Shown: positions 1-6,920, numbered from the stretch's first letter. The stretch: DNA of 12,660 nt from Symbiodinium natans (GCA_905221605.1 CAJNDS010001622.1:1-12660), one strand, 5' to 3'. Translations and numbers: made by a program. The notes: generated by a model from the letters alone, not told the origin.

Positions 1-52
1 GGCCTTTTTTTTTTTTTTGGTCGATTTTCTTGGTTTTCTCTAGGAAAAACCC
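1..52 (+). repeat. left terminal inverted repeat
   Basis: GGCC followed by 14 T and GGTCGATTTTCTTGG. It pairs with 2176-2227 on the opposite strand. The GGTCGATTT core is identical in both ends and the following 20-odd bases differ at only a few positions. Confidence 0.6.
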
Positions 53-60
53 TACTTTCC

Positions 61-250
61 TTGCATTTTGGACGGATTTTCTGTAATTTCCCTTCGGTTT
101 TCGTTGGTTTTTTTCATAGGGAAACCTATTGTTTTACATTTTGGACGGATTTCCTGTAATTTCCCTTAGGTTTTCCTTGGTTTTTCCTAGGGGGAAAACC
201 CTATTTTCCTTACATTTTGGACAGATATCCTGTCATTTCCTTCGTTTTTT
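61..250 (+). repeat. ~74-bp T-rich tandem repeat, about 2.5 copies
   Basis: The phrase CATTTTGGACGGATTT recurs at 64 and 137, and a variant at 213 (CATTTTGGACAGATATCC), giving periods of 73 and 76. Each unit also carries CTGTAATTTCCCTT and a TAGGGAAAACC-like segment. An earlier partial unit fills 19-63. The array runs straight into the ~110-bp minisatellite at about 250. Confidence 0.75.
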
Positions 251-1915
251 GGGCTTTGAAGCACGCTTGGTACGGCTTAAAAGAAGCGGGGGGGGTTGGG
301 GGGTGGGGGGGGGGGCAGCCCCCCCACTTGCAAACACCTCTTGGGCTTTGAAGCACGCTCTGCACGGCTTCAAAAAAAAAAGAGCGGGGGGGGCGCAGCC
401 CCCCCATTTGCAAACACAATGCACACACGATGTTTTTCAATTAGTTTCTTGGGCTTTGAAGCACGCTTGGTACAGCTTAAAAGAAGCGGGGGGGTTGGGG
501 ACGCTGTGCCCCCCATTTGCAAACACCCTGCTCACATGATGGGTTTCAACTACTTTCTTGCGCTTTGGCTGAAAAAAAGCGGGGGGGTTGGGGGGGGCGC
601 AGCCCCCCCCATTTGCAAACACAATGCTCACACGATGTTTTTCAACTAGTTTCTTGGGCTGCCCTTGGGCTTAGAAGCACGCTTGGTACGGCTTAAAAAA
701 AGCGGGGGGGTTGGGGGGGGGGCGCAGCCCCCCCCCATTTGCAAACACCCTGCTCACATGATGGGTGTCAACAAGTTTCTTGGGCTTTGAAGCGCGCTCT
801 GCACGGCTTAAAAAAAAAAGGCGGGGGGGTTGCGGGGGGGCGCAGCCCCCCCCATTTGCAAACACAATGCTCACACGATGCTTTTCAACTAGTTTCTTGG
901 GCTTTGAAGCACGCTTGGTACGGCTTAAAAGAAGCGGGGCGGGGGTTGGGGGGGCTGTGCCCCCCATCGCCCCCCCCATTTGCGAACACAATGCTCACAC
1001 GATGTTTTTCAACTAGTTTCTTGGGCTTTGAACGGCATAAAAGAAGCAGGGGGGGGTTGGGGGGTCTGCGCCCCCCATTTGCAAACACCCTGCTCACATG
1101 ATGGGTGTCAACAAGTTTCTTGGGCTTTGAAGGGCGTTCTGCACGGCTTATAAAAAAAAAAGCGGGGGGGTTGGGGGGCGCAGCCCCCCCCCATTTGCAA
1201 ACACAATGCACACACGATGTTTTTCAACTAGTTTCTTGGGCTTTGAAGCACGCTTGGTACAGCTTAAAAGAAGCGGGGGGGTTGGGGGGGCTGTGCCCCC
1301 CATTTGCAAACACCCTGCTCACATGATGGGTTTCAACTACTTTCTTCCGCTGCACGGCTTAAAAAAAGCGGGGGGGGTTGGGGGGGGCGCAGCCCCCCCC
1401 ATTTGCAAACACAATGCTCACAGGATGTTTTTCAACCAGTTTCTTGGTCTTTGAAGCACGCTTGGTACGGCTTAAAAGAAGCGGGGGGGTTGGGGGGGGG
1501 GCGCAGCCCCCCCCATTTGCAAACACCATGCTCACATGATGGGTGTCAACAAGTTTCTTGGGCTTTGAAGCACGCTCTGCACGGCTTAAAAAAAACCGGG
1601 GGGCGCAGCCCCCCCCCCCCCCATTTGCAAACACAATGCTCACACGATGTTTTTCAACTAGTTTCTTGGGCTTTGAAGCACGCTTGGTACGGCTTAAAAG
1701 AAGCGGGGGGGTTGGGGGGGGGGCGCAGCCCCCCCCCATTTGCAAACACCATGCTCACATGATGGGTGTCAACAAGTTTCTTGGGCTTTGAAGCACGCTC
1801 TGCACGGCTTAAAAAAAAGCGGGGGGGGTTGGGGGGGGCGCAGCCCCCCCCATTTGCAAACACAATGCTCACACGATGTTTTTCAACTAGTTTCTTGGGC
1901 TTCGAAGCACGCTTC
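251..1915 (+). repeat. ~110-bp minisatellite with dimeric higher-order structure
   Basis: Units begin with GGGCTTTGAAGCACGC or a variant near 251, 343, 451, 559, 667, 782, 899, 1023, 1122, 1238, 1344, 1446, 1560, 1668, 1782 and 1897, spaced about 92-124 bp. Two types alternate. Type 1 has CTTGGTACGGCTTAAAAGAAGC and ends CATGATGGGTGTCAACAAG. Type 2 has CTCTGCACGGCTTAAAAAA and ends CACGATGTTTTTCAACTAG. The dimer is about 208-232 bp. The unit near 899 breaks the order by carrying a type 2 end. Each unit contains a G run, TTG, a second G run, GCGCA and a C run, able to form a strong hairpin. Every reading frame across it gives Pro/Gly/Cys-rich repetitive sequence, so it is not coding. Confidence 0.9.
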
Positions 1916-2065
1916 CGTTCTTCCTTCCTTGCTTCCTTCCTTTCTTCCTTCCTTTCTTCCTTGCTTCCTTCCTTTCTTCCTTCCCTCCTTTCTTCCTTCC
2001 TTCCTTCCTTGTTTTCTTCCTTTCTTTCATCCTTCCTTCCTTCCTTTCTTTCCTTCTTTCCTTCT
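1916..2065 (+). repeat. TTCC/TTTC polypyrimidine tract
   Basis: About 150 bp almost entirely C and T on +, built from CTTCCTTCC, TTTCTTCC and CTTGCTTCC blocks, with only a handful of purines. It follows directly on a truncated last minisatellite unit (GGGCTTCGAAGCACGCTT). Confidence 0.9.
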
Positions 2066-2175
2066 AAAACCTACCAGAAATAACGCTTTCCTATGAAACC
2101 ACAGAGAAATTACTGTTTTTCGTACGAAAAACCACGAAAATGCATCAAATCCTGTAAGAATATGGAGGGAATGGT
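2066..2175 (-). repeat. degenerate inverted arm of the 74-bp T-rich repeat
   Basis: On the minus strand this region contains GTAATTTCTC, GGTTTCATAGGAAA and AAAACAGTAATTT. These match the CTGTAATTTCCC and TTTCATAGGGAAAC portions of the repeat at 61-250, in opposite orientation and much more diverged. Confidence 0.4.
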
Positions 2176-2227
2176 GGTTTTCTTAGCAAAAACCCAGGAA
2201 ATCGACCAAAAAAAAAAAAAAAAGGCC
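2176..2227 (-). repeat. right terminal inverted repeat
   Basis: It ends in CGACC, 16 A and GGCC on +, the inverse of the left end at 1-52. A second A-run-and-GACCC/GGCCC tract (2228-2260) follows it, so the border may be internally repeated. Confidence 0.6.
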
Positions 2228-2319
2228 CAAAAAAAAAAAAAGACCCAAAAAATAGGCCCTCCGTAAGGAAACACTACTACTATTATTCCGACCCCTGTAA
2301 TAACAGTCGAGAAGTTTAA
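2228..2319. other. A-rich spacer, no gene seen
   Basis: A-runs punctuated by GGCCC and GACCC, then a short mixed sequence. No ORF, no clear repeat beyond the A-runs. Confidence 0.6.
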
Positions 2320-2370
2320 TTCAGCCCTAAACCCTAAACCCTAAATCCAAAACCCTCGACCCTAACCCCC
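2320..2370 (-). repeat. telomere-like block, C-strand on +
   Basis: CCCTAAA repeats decaying into CCAAAACCCTCGACCC. The 2371-2455 segment to its right lies between this block and a G-strand block. It has the same setting as the candidate exons, but I see no convincing coding stretch in it. Confidence 0.8.
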
Positions 2371-2455
2371 CGAAACACCCTTGGGGTGACTTTGGGGCTT
2401 AGGGGTTTCGGCTGTGGGTTGAGCGGCCGGTGCACCTCCCGTAATGCCCTGAATT

Positions 2456-2750
2456 ATTGGGGTAAGGGCTTGGGGTTTCGGGTTTAGGGCTTCGGGTTTG
2501 GGATTTAGGGTTTGGGGTTAAGGGTTCAGGGTTTAGTGTTTGGGTTTAGGGTTTAGGGTTTAGGGTTTAGGGTCTAGGGTCTAGGGTCTAGGGTTTAGGG
2601 TTTAGGGTTTAGGGTTTAGGGTTTGGGGTTTGGGGTTTGGGGTTTGGGGTTTGGGGTTTGGGGTTTGGGGTTTGGGGTTTGGGGTTTGGGGTTTGGGGTT
2701 TGGGGTTTGGGGTTTGGGGTTTGGGGTTTAAGGTCTAGGGTTTACGGAGC
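2456..2750 (+). repeat. telomere-like block with TCTAGGG and TTTGGGG variants
   Basis: Degenerate TTTAGGG on the left, then TCTAGGG x3 near 2571-2592, several TTTAGGG, then a pure TTTGGGG run at 2622-2726, then decay. The variants are clustered by type, which points to local tandem amplification of single mutant heptamers. Confidence 0.9.
2622..2726 (+). repeat. 15 perfect TTTGGGG heptamers
   Basis: Uninterrupted TTTGGGG for 105 bp, 15 copies. It differs from TTTAGGG by A to G at one position. It lacks the TAG stop and has no AG dinucleotide, unlike the ordinary heptamer. Confidence 0.9.
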
Positions 2751-2799
2751 AACTTAGGGCTCAGGGAGCGGTTTGGGGGTAAGCCCCTTGAGGGCTGTA

Positions 2800-3015
2800 G
2801 GGTCCATGAAACACCAAAACCCCCCAAAAAAAAACAAAACAAAAACCCAAAAACCTGAAACCCTGCAACCCATGAAGTTGGACATGAAACCCCATAAACG
2901 CAAAACACCTGAAACTCCTTAACCCTTAACCCCTAAACCCTAAACCTCAAACCCTAAACACCAAACCCTAAACCCTAAACCCCAAACCCTAAACCCCAAA
3001 CCCTAAACCCTAAAC
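2800..3015 (-). repeat. telomere-like block, C-strand on +
   Basis: Degenerate to the left (CCCCCCAAAAAAAAACAAAA, ACCTGAAACCC) and regular CCCTAAA toward 3015, where it meets a candidate exon. On the minus strand it would be the 5' part of an intron beginning GTTTAGGG. Confidence 0.8.
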
Positions 3016-3051
3016 CCTTGCCGAGCTTCGGCTGTTTCCATCCGCCACCGC
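3016..3051 (-). CDS. candidate exon (weakest of the series), AVADGNSRSSAR
   Basis: On the minus strand CACAAG precedes GCGGTGGCGG, and GCAAGG is followed by GTTTAGGG. This gives 36 bp, 12 codons, in phase with the other candidates. The same frame stays open upstream to about 3100 (including SVTYPLHK), so an acceptor at ATAG near 3096 would give a longer exon. The composition is less charged than the other exons, so the call rests mainly on position between a left C-strand and right G-strand block. Confidence 0.25.
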
Positions 3052-3109
3052 CTTGTGCAAGGGGTACGTCACGCTGGTGCCGATGCAGCCACCTTGGGCA
3101 CTATGTCGG

Positions 3110-3165
3110 TGTAGGGTTTAGGGCTTAGGGCTTAGGGTTTAGGGTTTAGGGTTTAGGGTTTAGGG
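3110..3165 (+). repeat. telomere-like TTTAGGG block
   Basis: GTAGGG, two GCTTAGGG-type variants and then regular TTTAGGG. On the minus strand it would supply the CCCTAAA 3' arm of the intron ending at the candidate exon near 3016-3100. Confidence 0.8.
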
Positions 3166-3218
3166 CACCCTTTACTCTGCGAAGCCCCTGAAGCCTCAAG
3201 CCGCGAGACTTACACGAT

Positions 3219-3366
3219 CTGGGGTTTAGGGATTAGGGTTTATAGGGTTTAGGGTTTATAGGGTTTAGGGTTTATAGGGTTTAGGGTTTAGGGTTTAGGG
3301 TTTAGGGTTTAGGGTTTAGGGTTTAGGGTTCAGGGTTTGGGGTTTAGGGTTTAGGGTGACTTAGGG
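3219..3366 (+). repeat. telomere-like block with a 16-bp TTTATAGGGTTTAGGG higher-order repeat
   Basis: Three exact 16-bp units at 3239-3286 alternate a 9-mer TTTATAGGG with TTTAGGG. Six perfect heptamers follow (3287-3328), then decay. Confidence 0.85.
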
Positions 3367-3697
3367 TCGTGTACATGGTTCCCCGAATACCGGTCCTTAA
3401 AGTGGGCCCCTCCCTATAAGAACCCAAGGGCCCAGGAACCCTTTAAAGAAGCTAAGGGACCCAATTAAGGGACCATGTAGCTACCCCTACTCCGGGGTTC
3501 AGAATACTTAGCAACCCAAGTATAACTGTACTTATCACCACAGCTATAACCCGACTAGGGTGCTTAAGGGGCGCAATATGTGGGTCAGAACTACACTTAG
3601 AATGGGTTACGACGTATCCTGAACCTCCAAGTGGATTAACCTCCGGGCACCCCAAAGTCTCCCCGCAACCCAACAGTCGGGGTTACTTCCCTAATCC
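3367..3697. other. unique intronic-type sequence with an inverted-repeat element at 3371-3480
   Basis: GTACATGGTTCCC at 3371 and AAGGGACCATGTAG ending at 3480 are imperfect inverted repeats. Inside, CTTAAAGTGGGCCC and GGGCCC...CCCTTTAAAG form a second dyad. The rest (3481-3697) is unique and has no coding signature; a minus-strand reading frame at 3452-3673 has no charged-helix character or codon bias that I would trust. Confidence 0.5.
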
Positions 3698-3781
3698 CCC
3701 TAAACCCTAAACCCTAAACCCTAAACCCTAAACCCTAAACCCTAAACCCTAAACCCTAAACCCTAAACCCTAAACCCTAAA
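3698..3781 (-). repeat. 12 perfect CCCTAAA heptamers
   Basis: 84 bp of uninterrupted CCCTAAA on +. It is flanked by unique sequence on both sides and not by a recognised exon. Confidence 0.95.
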
Positions 3782-3933
3782 CCTCGAGGTTGGCCCGTTA
3801 ACACCCTCCGAAAATACTCATGATCCTCGGTTTAGTGTTTAGGGTTCAGGGAGGTATCCCAGGGGCCTACCCGGTACATGATGCACCGACCGAGCTTCCG
3901 AAATCAGAAGCCCTAAGCCAACAAAAAAATATA

Positions 3934-4199
3934 TTTACCTCCAGTTTAGTAGCAACTAACCCCCAAGTAGTGGGTATATCTGGGGAGTCCGAGGTGAAAT
4001 TTGGCTAAAGCCTTTTTACCTCCAGTTTAGTCGCAACTACCCCTGAAATAGTGGGTACAACACGAAAAACTGTAAGTAAAGAGACCCAGATCTTCCAAAA
4101 CCGCTGAATGCATGAGCATACCCGAATTCAGAATAACGACCCCTAGTTGGGGGGTTCGGAAGATCTGGAGAGTCCGAGGTGAAATCTGGCCAAAACCTT
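3934..4199 (+). repeat. tandem duplication, second copy carrying an insertion
   Basis: Copy 1 (3934-4013) and copy 2 (4015-4199) share TTTACCTCCAGTTTAGT, GCAACTA, AGTGGGTA, AGTCCGAGGTGAAAT and GGC.AAA.CCTT. After AGTGGGTA copy 1 reads TATCTGGGGAGTCC. Copy 2 instead has about 105 bp containing a CAGATCTTCC inverted-repeat element, then ATCTGGAGAGTCC. Copy 1 therefore resembles an empty site. Confidence 0.75.
4087..4167 (+). mobile_element. CAGATCTTCC inverted-repeat element, copy B (81 bp)
   Basis: Starts CAGATCTTCCAAAACCGC and ends GGTTCGGAAGATCTG, an imperfect terminal inverted repeat. The inner CTGAATGCATGAGCATACCC matches CTGAATTAAGGAGTATACCC of the copy at 10066-10139 (read on minus). 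It lies inside copy 2 of the local tandem duplication. No coding capacity. Confidence 0.6.
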
Positions 4200-4300
4200 C
4201 CTGCGTCCATGTGGCGGGTCTTCTTGGGGGCATTGATGTCCGCGAAGCCCTGGGTCTTCAGCCAACTGGTGACCTAGCAGGAAGGGCTAAGATACCCTTT

Positions 4301-4340
4301 GGGTTTAGGGTTTGGGGTTTGGGTTTAGGATTTAGGGTAC
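4301..4340 (+). repeat. short degenerate TTTAGGG block
   Basis: GGGTTTAGGGTTTGGGG with further variants. It is isolated between unique stretches. Confidence 0.7.
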
Positions 4341-4850
4341 ATAAAAGAACTATTGAAAGAGATGCACGACGGCCGACATCCAAGTCATAAGAGATGATGG
4401 CGCTAAGTCGATGAAGCTGTTGTTTCGCGGACGGAGGTGTTGCTTTGCTAGTGTTTGTGCTTGGTGACCGCCTGAATTGTGGGTGGCGGCGGGCTGGAGC
4501 CTGAAGCTTCAGACACAACTAAAATCAAGCCTTGTTGCTTCAAAAAGGACTCATCTTATGACAGAGCCATGTGCACGAATAGGTGTTCATGTAAATATGT
4601 AAATAAAGAAATGAATAAATAAACAAAAAACAACCAAATAAACATATATATATATATATATACATGCATACGTATATGTCTTTGCCCTAATTTTCATGGC
4701 AAGATCCTGTCTGCAAGCCCAAACTCTACAAGCGAGTATGGTTGGATTTAGGATTGAGGGCTTCGGCTTTTGGGCTGCGGGAGACCCCTTGACATACAAG
4801 TAATACCACGCAAAAGTCGTGGGCATTTTGCAGGCCCAAGTAATGCGCAA
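4341..4850. other. unique stretch, partly AT-rich, no gene supported
   Basis: 4341-4520 is mixed-composition sequence with open minus-strand frames but no matching [C-strand]-exon-[G-strand] setting. 4580-4680 is AT-rich with an (AT)n run at 4644-4662. Reading frames here give low-complexity YIYIY-type peptides and are not credible. Confidence 0.5.
4644..4662. repeat. (AT)n microsatellite
   Basis: 19 bp of alternating A and T, continuing into a CATGCATACGTATATG palindromic-looking tail. Confidence 0.9.
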
Positions 4851-4918
4851 ACCCTAGCTGTATGGACCCTACACCTGCGCCCTGAACCTTAGAACCCTAC
4901 AGGCCCCGCCCTACAGGC
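4851..4918 (-). repeat. degenerate CCCTAAA-like block
   Basis: Loose repeats of CCCTA, CCCTGAACC and CCCTACAGG on +. It lies just downstream (minus sense) of the exon ending at 4932, in the position of an intron 5' arm. Confidence 0.5.
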
Positions 4919-4931
4919 AAGCAGCTCCCAC

Positions 4932-4970
4932 CTCCGCCAGCTTCTTACGTTCTGCCTCCTCCTGCGCAGT
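4932..4970 (-). CDS. candidate exon, TAQEEAERKKLAE
   Basis: The minus strand reads CGCCAG, then ACT GCG CAG GAG GAG GCA GAA CGT and on to GCG GAG, followed by GTGGGA, a good donor. An acceptor at GCGCAG would shorten the exon to 4932-4961 (EEAERKKLAE). An acceptor at CTAG near 5011 would lengthen it in the same frame by LNPMIRQRQ-like residues. In-frame TAG follows shortly after the donor (GTG GGA GCT GCT TGC CTG TAG), so intron retention would truncate. The charged Ala/Glu/Arg/Lys helix matches the other exons. Confidence 0.45.
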
Positions 4971-5010
4971 CTGGCGTTGCCGTATCATAGGGTTCAGCCC
5001 AAAACCCCTT

Positions 5011-5067
5011 CTAGTTGCTGAGTTCACAAGCCCCAAAAAAGTGTGCACTTTCAGTTCTATAGCGGAT
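5011..5067 (+). mobile_element. 57-bp CTAGTTGCTGAGTT repeat, copy 1
   Basis: Starts CTAGTTGCTGAGTTCACAAG and ends TTCAGTTCTATAGCGGAT. It differs from 8587-8643 at about 7 of 57 positions with no gaps. The dyad partner seen beside copy 2 is not evident here, so this may be a half element. On the minus strand it ends GAACTCAGCAACTAG about 40 bp before the 4932-4970 exon. Confidence 0.6.
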
Positions 5068-5125
5068 CCGATCTGACTGAAGCAGAGCTTGGCCACTACT
5101 GTAAGTCGCTAAAAGCTCGCACGAT

Positions 5126-5473
5126 CAATCAGCGGAAGCGGAAGAGGCAGGAAGACAGGCTCCTTCCGCCTGGCGGCGTCCAGTCAAAAGTCTGGAGAAT
5201 GCCACCAAGCTCTTGTGGCGCAACATCGTCCGCAGGCGGAGCAATCGGCCCCAGCACTGCAGCTGGCGGTGCTATCACCGCAGGAGCTGGATGCCTCCGC
5301 CAAAAATCGCACCCCGCAAGCAGCAGCACAGCAGCTGCCGAAGTGGCAAGCAGCAGTTGAGCCCGTAGTGGTCGTTTTCCGAGGAGGTTCCGAGAACACA
5401 CGTAGCTCTTGGGCACATCCTCAAGTGGAGGTACAGGTGCCAGCCCCAGGAGCCACCCCAAGACGGTTTTAAC
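5126..5473 (-). CDS. uncertain GC-rich ORF, Ala/Pro-rich with one hydrophobic segment
   Basis: A minus-strand frame is open for about 115 codons and ends in TGA at 5128-5126. Near its middle it has a run of about 20 mostly hydrophobic residues around LLLATSAAAVLLLAGC that could span a membrane. Pro/Ala-rich segments (PAVIAPPAAVLGPIAPP) follow. It sits between the 4932-4970 exon and a G-strand block at 5480, the same setting and strand as the exons. However, two + strand frames are also open across much of the block (one reads QRKRKRQEDRLLPPGG), so strand and frame are unsettled. No ATG starts the minus frame. Confidence 0.25.
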
Positions 5474-5479
5474 GGCAGG

Positions 5480-5580
5480 GATGGTCGTCAGGGTTTGAGA
5501 TGGGGGGGGGGACAGATTTCGGGTTAGTGTATGGGTTAGAGGGCTAAAGTTCGGGTTTGGGGCTGGAGGTTTGGGGCTTG
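5480..5580 (+). repeat. degenerate TTTAGGG-like block
   Basis: GGGTTTGAGAT, a run of 11 G, GGGTTAGTGTATGGG and related variants. It is much decayed compared with other blocks. Confidence 0.55.
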
Positions 5581-5639
5581 ATACAACAAGAATGCAGCGT
5601 ACCTCACGACAAGGATCCCTGTATAGTTTGAGGTGCCTG

Positions 5640-5850
5640 CCTCAAAAACCCAAAACTATAAACCCTAGAACCCTACAAACCCTAGCAACCCTCTGAACCC
5701 GACAGAACCTCTAAACCCTGTAAACCCCTATACACCCCATAAACCCTAATTAAACCCTAAACCTTAAACCACAATAGGGTTTAGGCCTCATGGGATGTAT
5801 CGGGTGTAGGTTTCGTAAACCCTAAACCCTAAACCCTAAACCCCAACAGC
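5640..5850 (-). repeat. degenerate to regular CCCTAAA block
   Basis: AAACCCTAGAACCCTACAAACC-type variants become regular CCCTAAA at 5818-5843. A short opposite-orientation patch (TAGGGTTTAGGCC) at 5775-5790 makes a local dyad. On the minus strand it is the 5' arm of the intron after the 5873-5920 exon. Confidence 0.75.
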
Positions 5851-5872
5851 TCTAAGTCCCCCTTGCTGGCAC

Positions 5873-5920
5873 CTCAGTTGCTTTCTTTGCATCGGCCTCG
5901 CGCTGGATCTTCGCCGCATC
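5873..5920 (-). CDS. candidate exon, DAAKIQREADAKKATE
   Basis: The minus strand reads CTCGGAG, then GAT GCG GCG AAG ATC CAG CGC GAG GCC GAT GCA AAG AAA GCA ACT GAG, then GTGCCA as donor. This is 48 bp, 16 codons, phase 0 at both ends. The intron frame meets TAG seven codons past the donor. The preceding minus sequence is nine perfect CCCTAAA (5943-6005), then TTCCTGCGCGAG. An alternative acceptor at GCGAG adds S-E in the same frame but changes the entry phase. The Ala/Glu/Lys/Arg pattern is typical of coiled coil. Confidence 0.5.
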
Positions 5921-5942
5921 CTCCGAGCTCGCGCAGGAAGGG

Positions 5943-6125
5943 TTTAGGGTTTAGGGTTTAGGGTTTAGGGTTTAGGGTTTAGGGTTTAGGGTTTAGGGTT
6001 TAGGGTTTCGGGTTTCGGGTTGAGGGTTTAGGGTTTGGGGTTTGGGGTTTAGGGTTTGGGGTTTAGGGTTTAGGGTTTGGGGTTTGGGGTTTAGGGTTTG
6101 TTGGGTGTAGGGTTTGGGGTTTACC
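5943..6125 (+). repeat. TTTAGGG block, nine perfect copies then variants
   Basis: 5943-6005 is nine exact heptamers nearest the exon. Beyond it come TTTCGGG, TTGAGGG and TTTGGGG variants to 6122. Regularity is highest next to the exon. Confidence 0.9.
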
Positions 6126-6279
6126 TAGAGAAGCTCCAGACAACTACCCTTCAAACTGTACCAGTATGACATGAGCCAGAGTCAACCTTCTGCGGATGGC
6201 AAAATATGGGCTACTCTGCAGCAAGGGTGCGTAGGCGTTTGGGAGTTTGGCGGTTCGGGTTTAGGGTTTAGGGTTCAGG
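6126..6279. other. unique spacer with a short TTTAGGG patch
   Basis: About 125 bp of non-repetitive sequence without a credible ORF, then three heptamer-like units near 6255-6277. Confidence 0.5.
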
Positions 6280-6720
6280 TGGGCTATCATTGAGAAGGAG
6301 ACACCATGCCGCGCTGCCCTCGTCCTGAACCAACCTTTCAAACACCGCTTCGAGCAACCCTGCGTCCTAAAAATCCATCAACTCCGATCAAGAGCCTAAA
6401 CCCTCAAACCAAGGCCCCGAAAACCGTAGGCACTTGTAAGGCCTCCCCAAACCTTGCAAAAACTCCACTTTCGACAAGCAAAAAAAAAACCCGACACCTT
6501 ACACCCTAAACACCCCAGAAACCCTGAATAACACCTCTCGGCCCCCATGACTCGCTATAAACCCTAGACCCTGAACCCTAAACCTTGCCTGAGACTCCCA
6601 AACTCTACAAAATAGCAGGCCATAACCCTCCAAATCGTGCAAATCGTGCCCTAAACCTTAAACCCGAAACTCTGAACCTGAGACCCTCAACCCTAAACCC
6701 TAAAACCCTAAACCCAAAAC
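6280..6720 (-). repeat. strongly decayed CCCTAAA territory
   Basis: C/A-rich sequence with scattered CCCTAAA, CCTGAACC, CCCTCAAACC and TAAACCTTAAACC. It becomes more regular toward 6720, where it meets the exon. A + strand frame at 6306-6509 and another at 6585-6848 are only translations of this repeat (KPETLNLRPSTLNPK-type). Confidence 0.7.
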
Positions 6721-6804
6721 CCAGGCAAAATGGCTCTTTTTTCTCGGGCCCCGCCCCTCCTGAGCTTGCTTGGCTTCCGCCTCCCGCCGCATGCGCTCGG
6801 CCTC
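6721..6804 (-). CDS. candidate exon beginning EAERMRREAEAKQAQE
   Basis: The minus strand reads CGGACGCAG, then GAG GCC GAG CGC ATG CGG CGG GAG GCG GAA GCC AAG CAA GCT CAG GAG and on to GCC TGG, then GTTTTGGGTTTAGGG. This is 84 bp, 28 codons, phase 0 at both ends. The first 16 residues are strongly helical and charged. The last 12 (GRGPRKKSHFAW) are not, so the true donor may lie earlier. A nearer acceptor at GGGGCAG would add VARTQ in the same frame. The exon is preceded on minus by 13 perfect CCCTAAA. Confidence 0.5.
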
Positions 6805-6829
6805 CTGCGTCCGGGCTACGCTGCCCCGG

Positions 6830-6920
6830 TTTAGGGTTTAGGGTTTAGGGTTTAGGGTTTAGGGTTTAGGGTTTAGGGTTTAGGGTTTAGGGTTTAGGGT
6901 TTAGGGTTTAGGGTTTAGGG
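6830..6920 (+). repeat. 13 perfect TTTAGGG heptamers
   Basis: 91 bp without interruption, starting 25 bp from the exon edge. On the minus strand it is the C-rich arm at an intron 3' end. Confidence 0.95.

Larger units (their letters stand above)
1..2227. mobile_element. inverted-repeat-bounded composite repeat element
   Basis: The left edge reads GGCC, 14 T, then GGTCGATTT. The right edge, read on the minus strand, reads GGCC, 16 T, then GGTCGATTT. Similarity continues for about 15-20 further bases on each side (TTTT..TA.GAAAA.CC). Between the ends lie a ~74-bp T-rich repeat, a ~110-bp minisatellite, a pyrimidine tract, and a degraded inverted arm that again resembles the 74-bp repeat. No transposase-like ORF is present, so a non-autonomous or foldback-type element is the likeliest class. 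The window begins exactly at the left end, so a target-site duplication cannot be tested. It could equally be a large palindromic satellite block. Confidence 0.45.

Noticed and set aside
251-1915. CRISPR-like array
   Set aside because: Whole ~110-bp units are tandemly repeated with no unique spacers, and the genome is evidently eukaryotic.
129-2096. Many overlapping reading frames of 60-150 codons on both strands
   Set aside because: They are translations of the minisatellite and the TTCC tract, repeating the same Pro/Gly/Cys phrases in several frames at once. No frame is favoured and every unit's indels shift it.
2208-2223. A-run as a retrotransposon poly-A tail
   Set aside because: The same run is mirrored as T at the left end within matching GGCC and GGTCG borders, so it belongs to the inverted repeat; no reverse-transcriptase-like frame precedes it.
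3452-3673. Minus-strand 73-codon ORF
   Set aside because: It overlaps the TACATGG-ended inverted-repeat region, has no charged-helix resemblance to the exons and is not flanked by the C-strand/G-strand pair.
4587-4850. Minus-strand 87-codon ORF
   Set aside because: It is a translation of the (AT)n and AT-rich stretch (YIYIYVY-type) plus repeat-derived ILNPTIL; no coding signal.
5330-5390. LLLAGC resembling a bacterial lipoprotein lipobox in the minus ORF
   Set aside because: It lies mid-ORF, not after a basic N-terminus, the block is open in several frames, and the context is eukaryotic.
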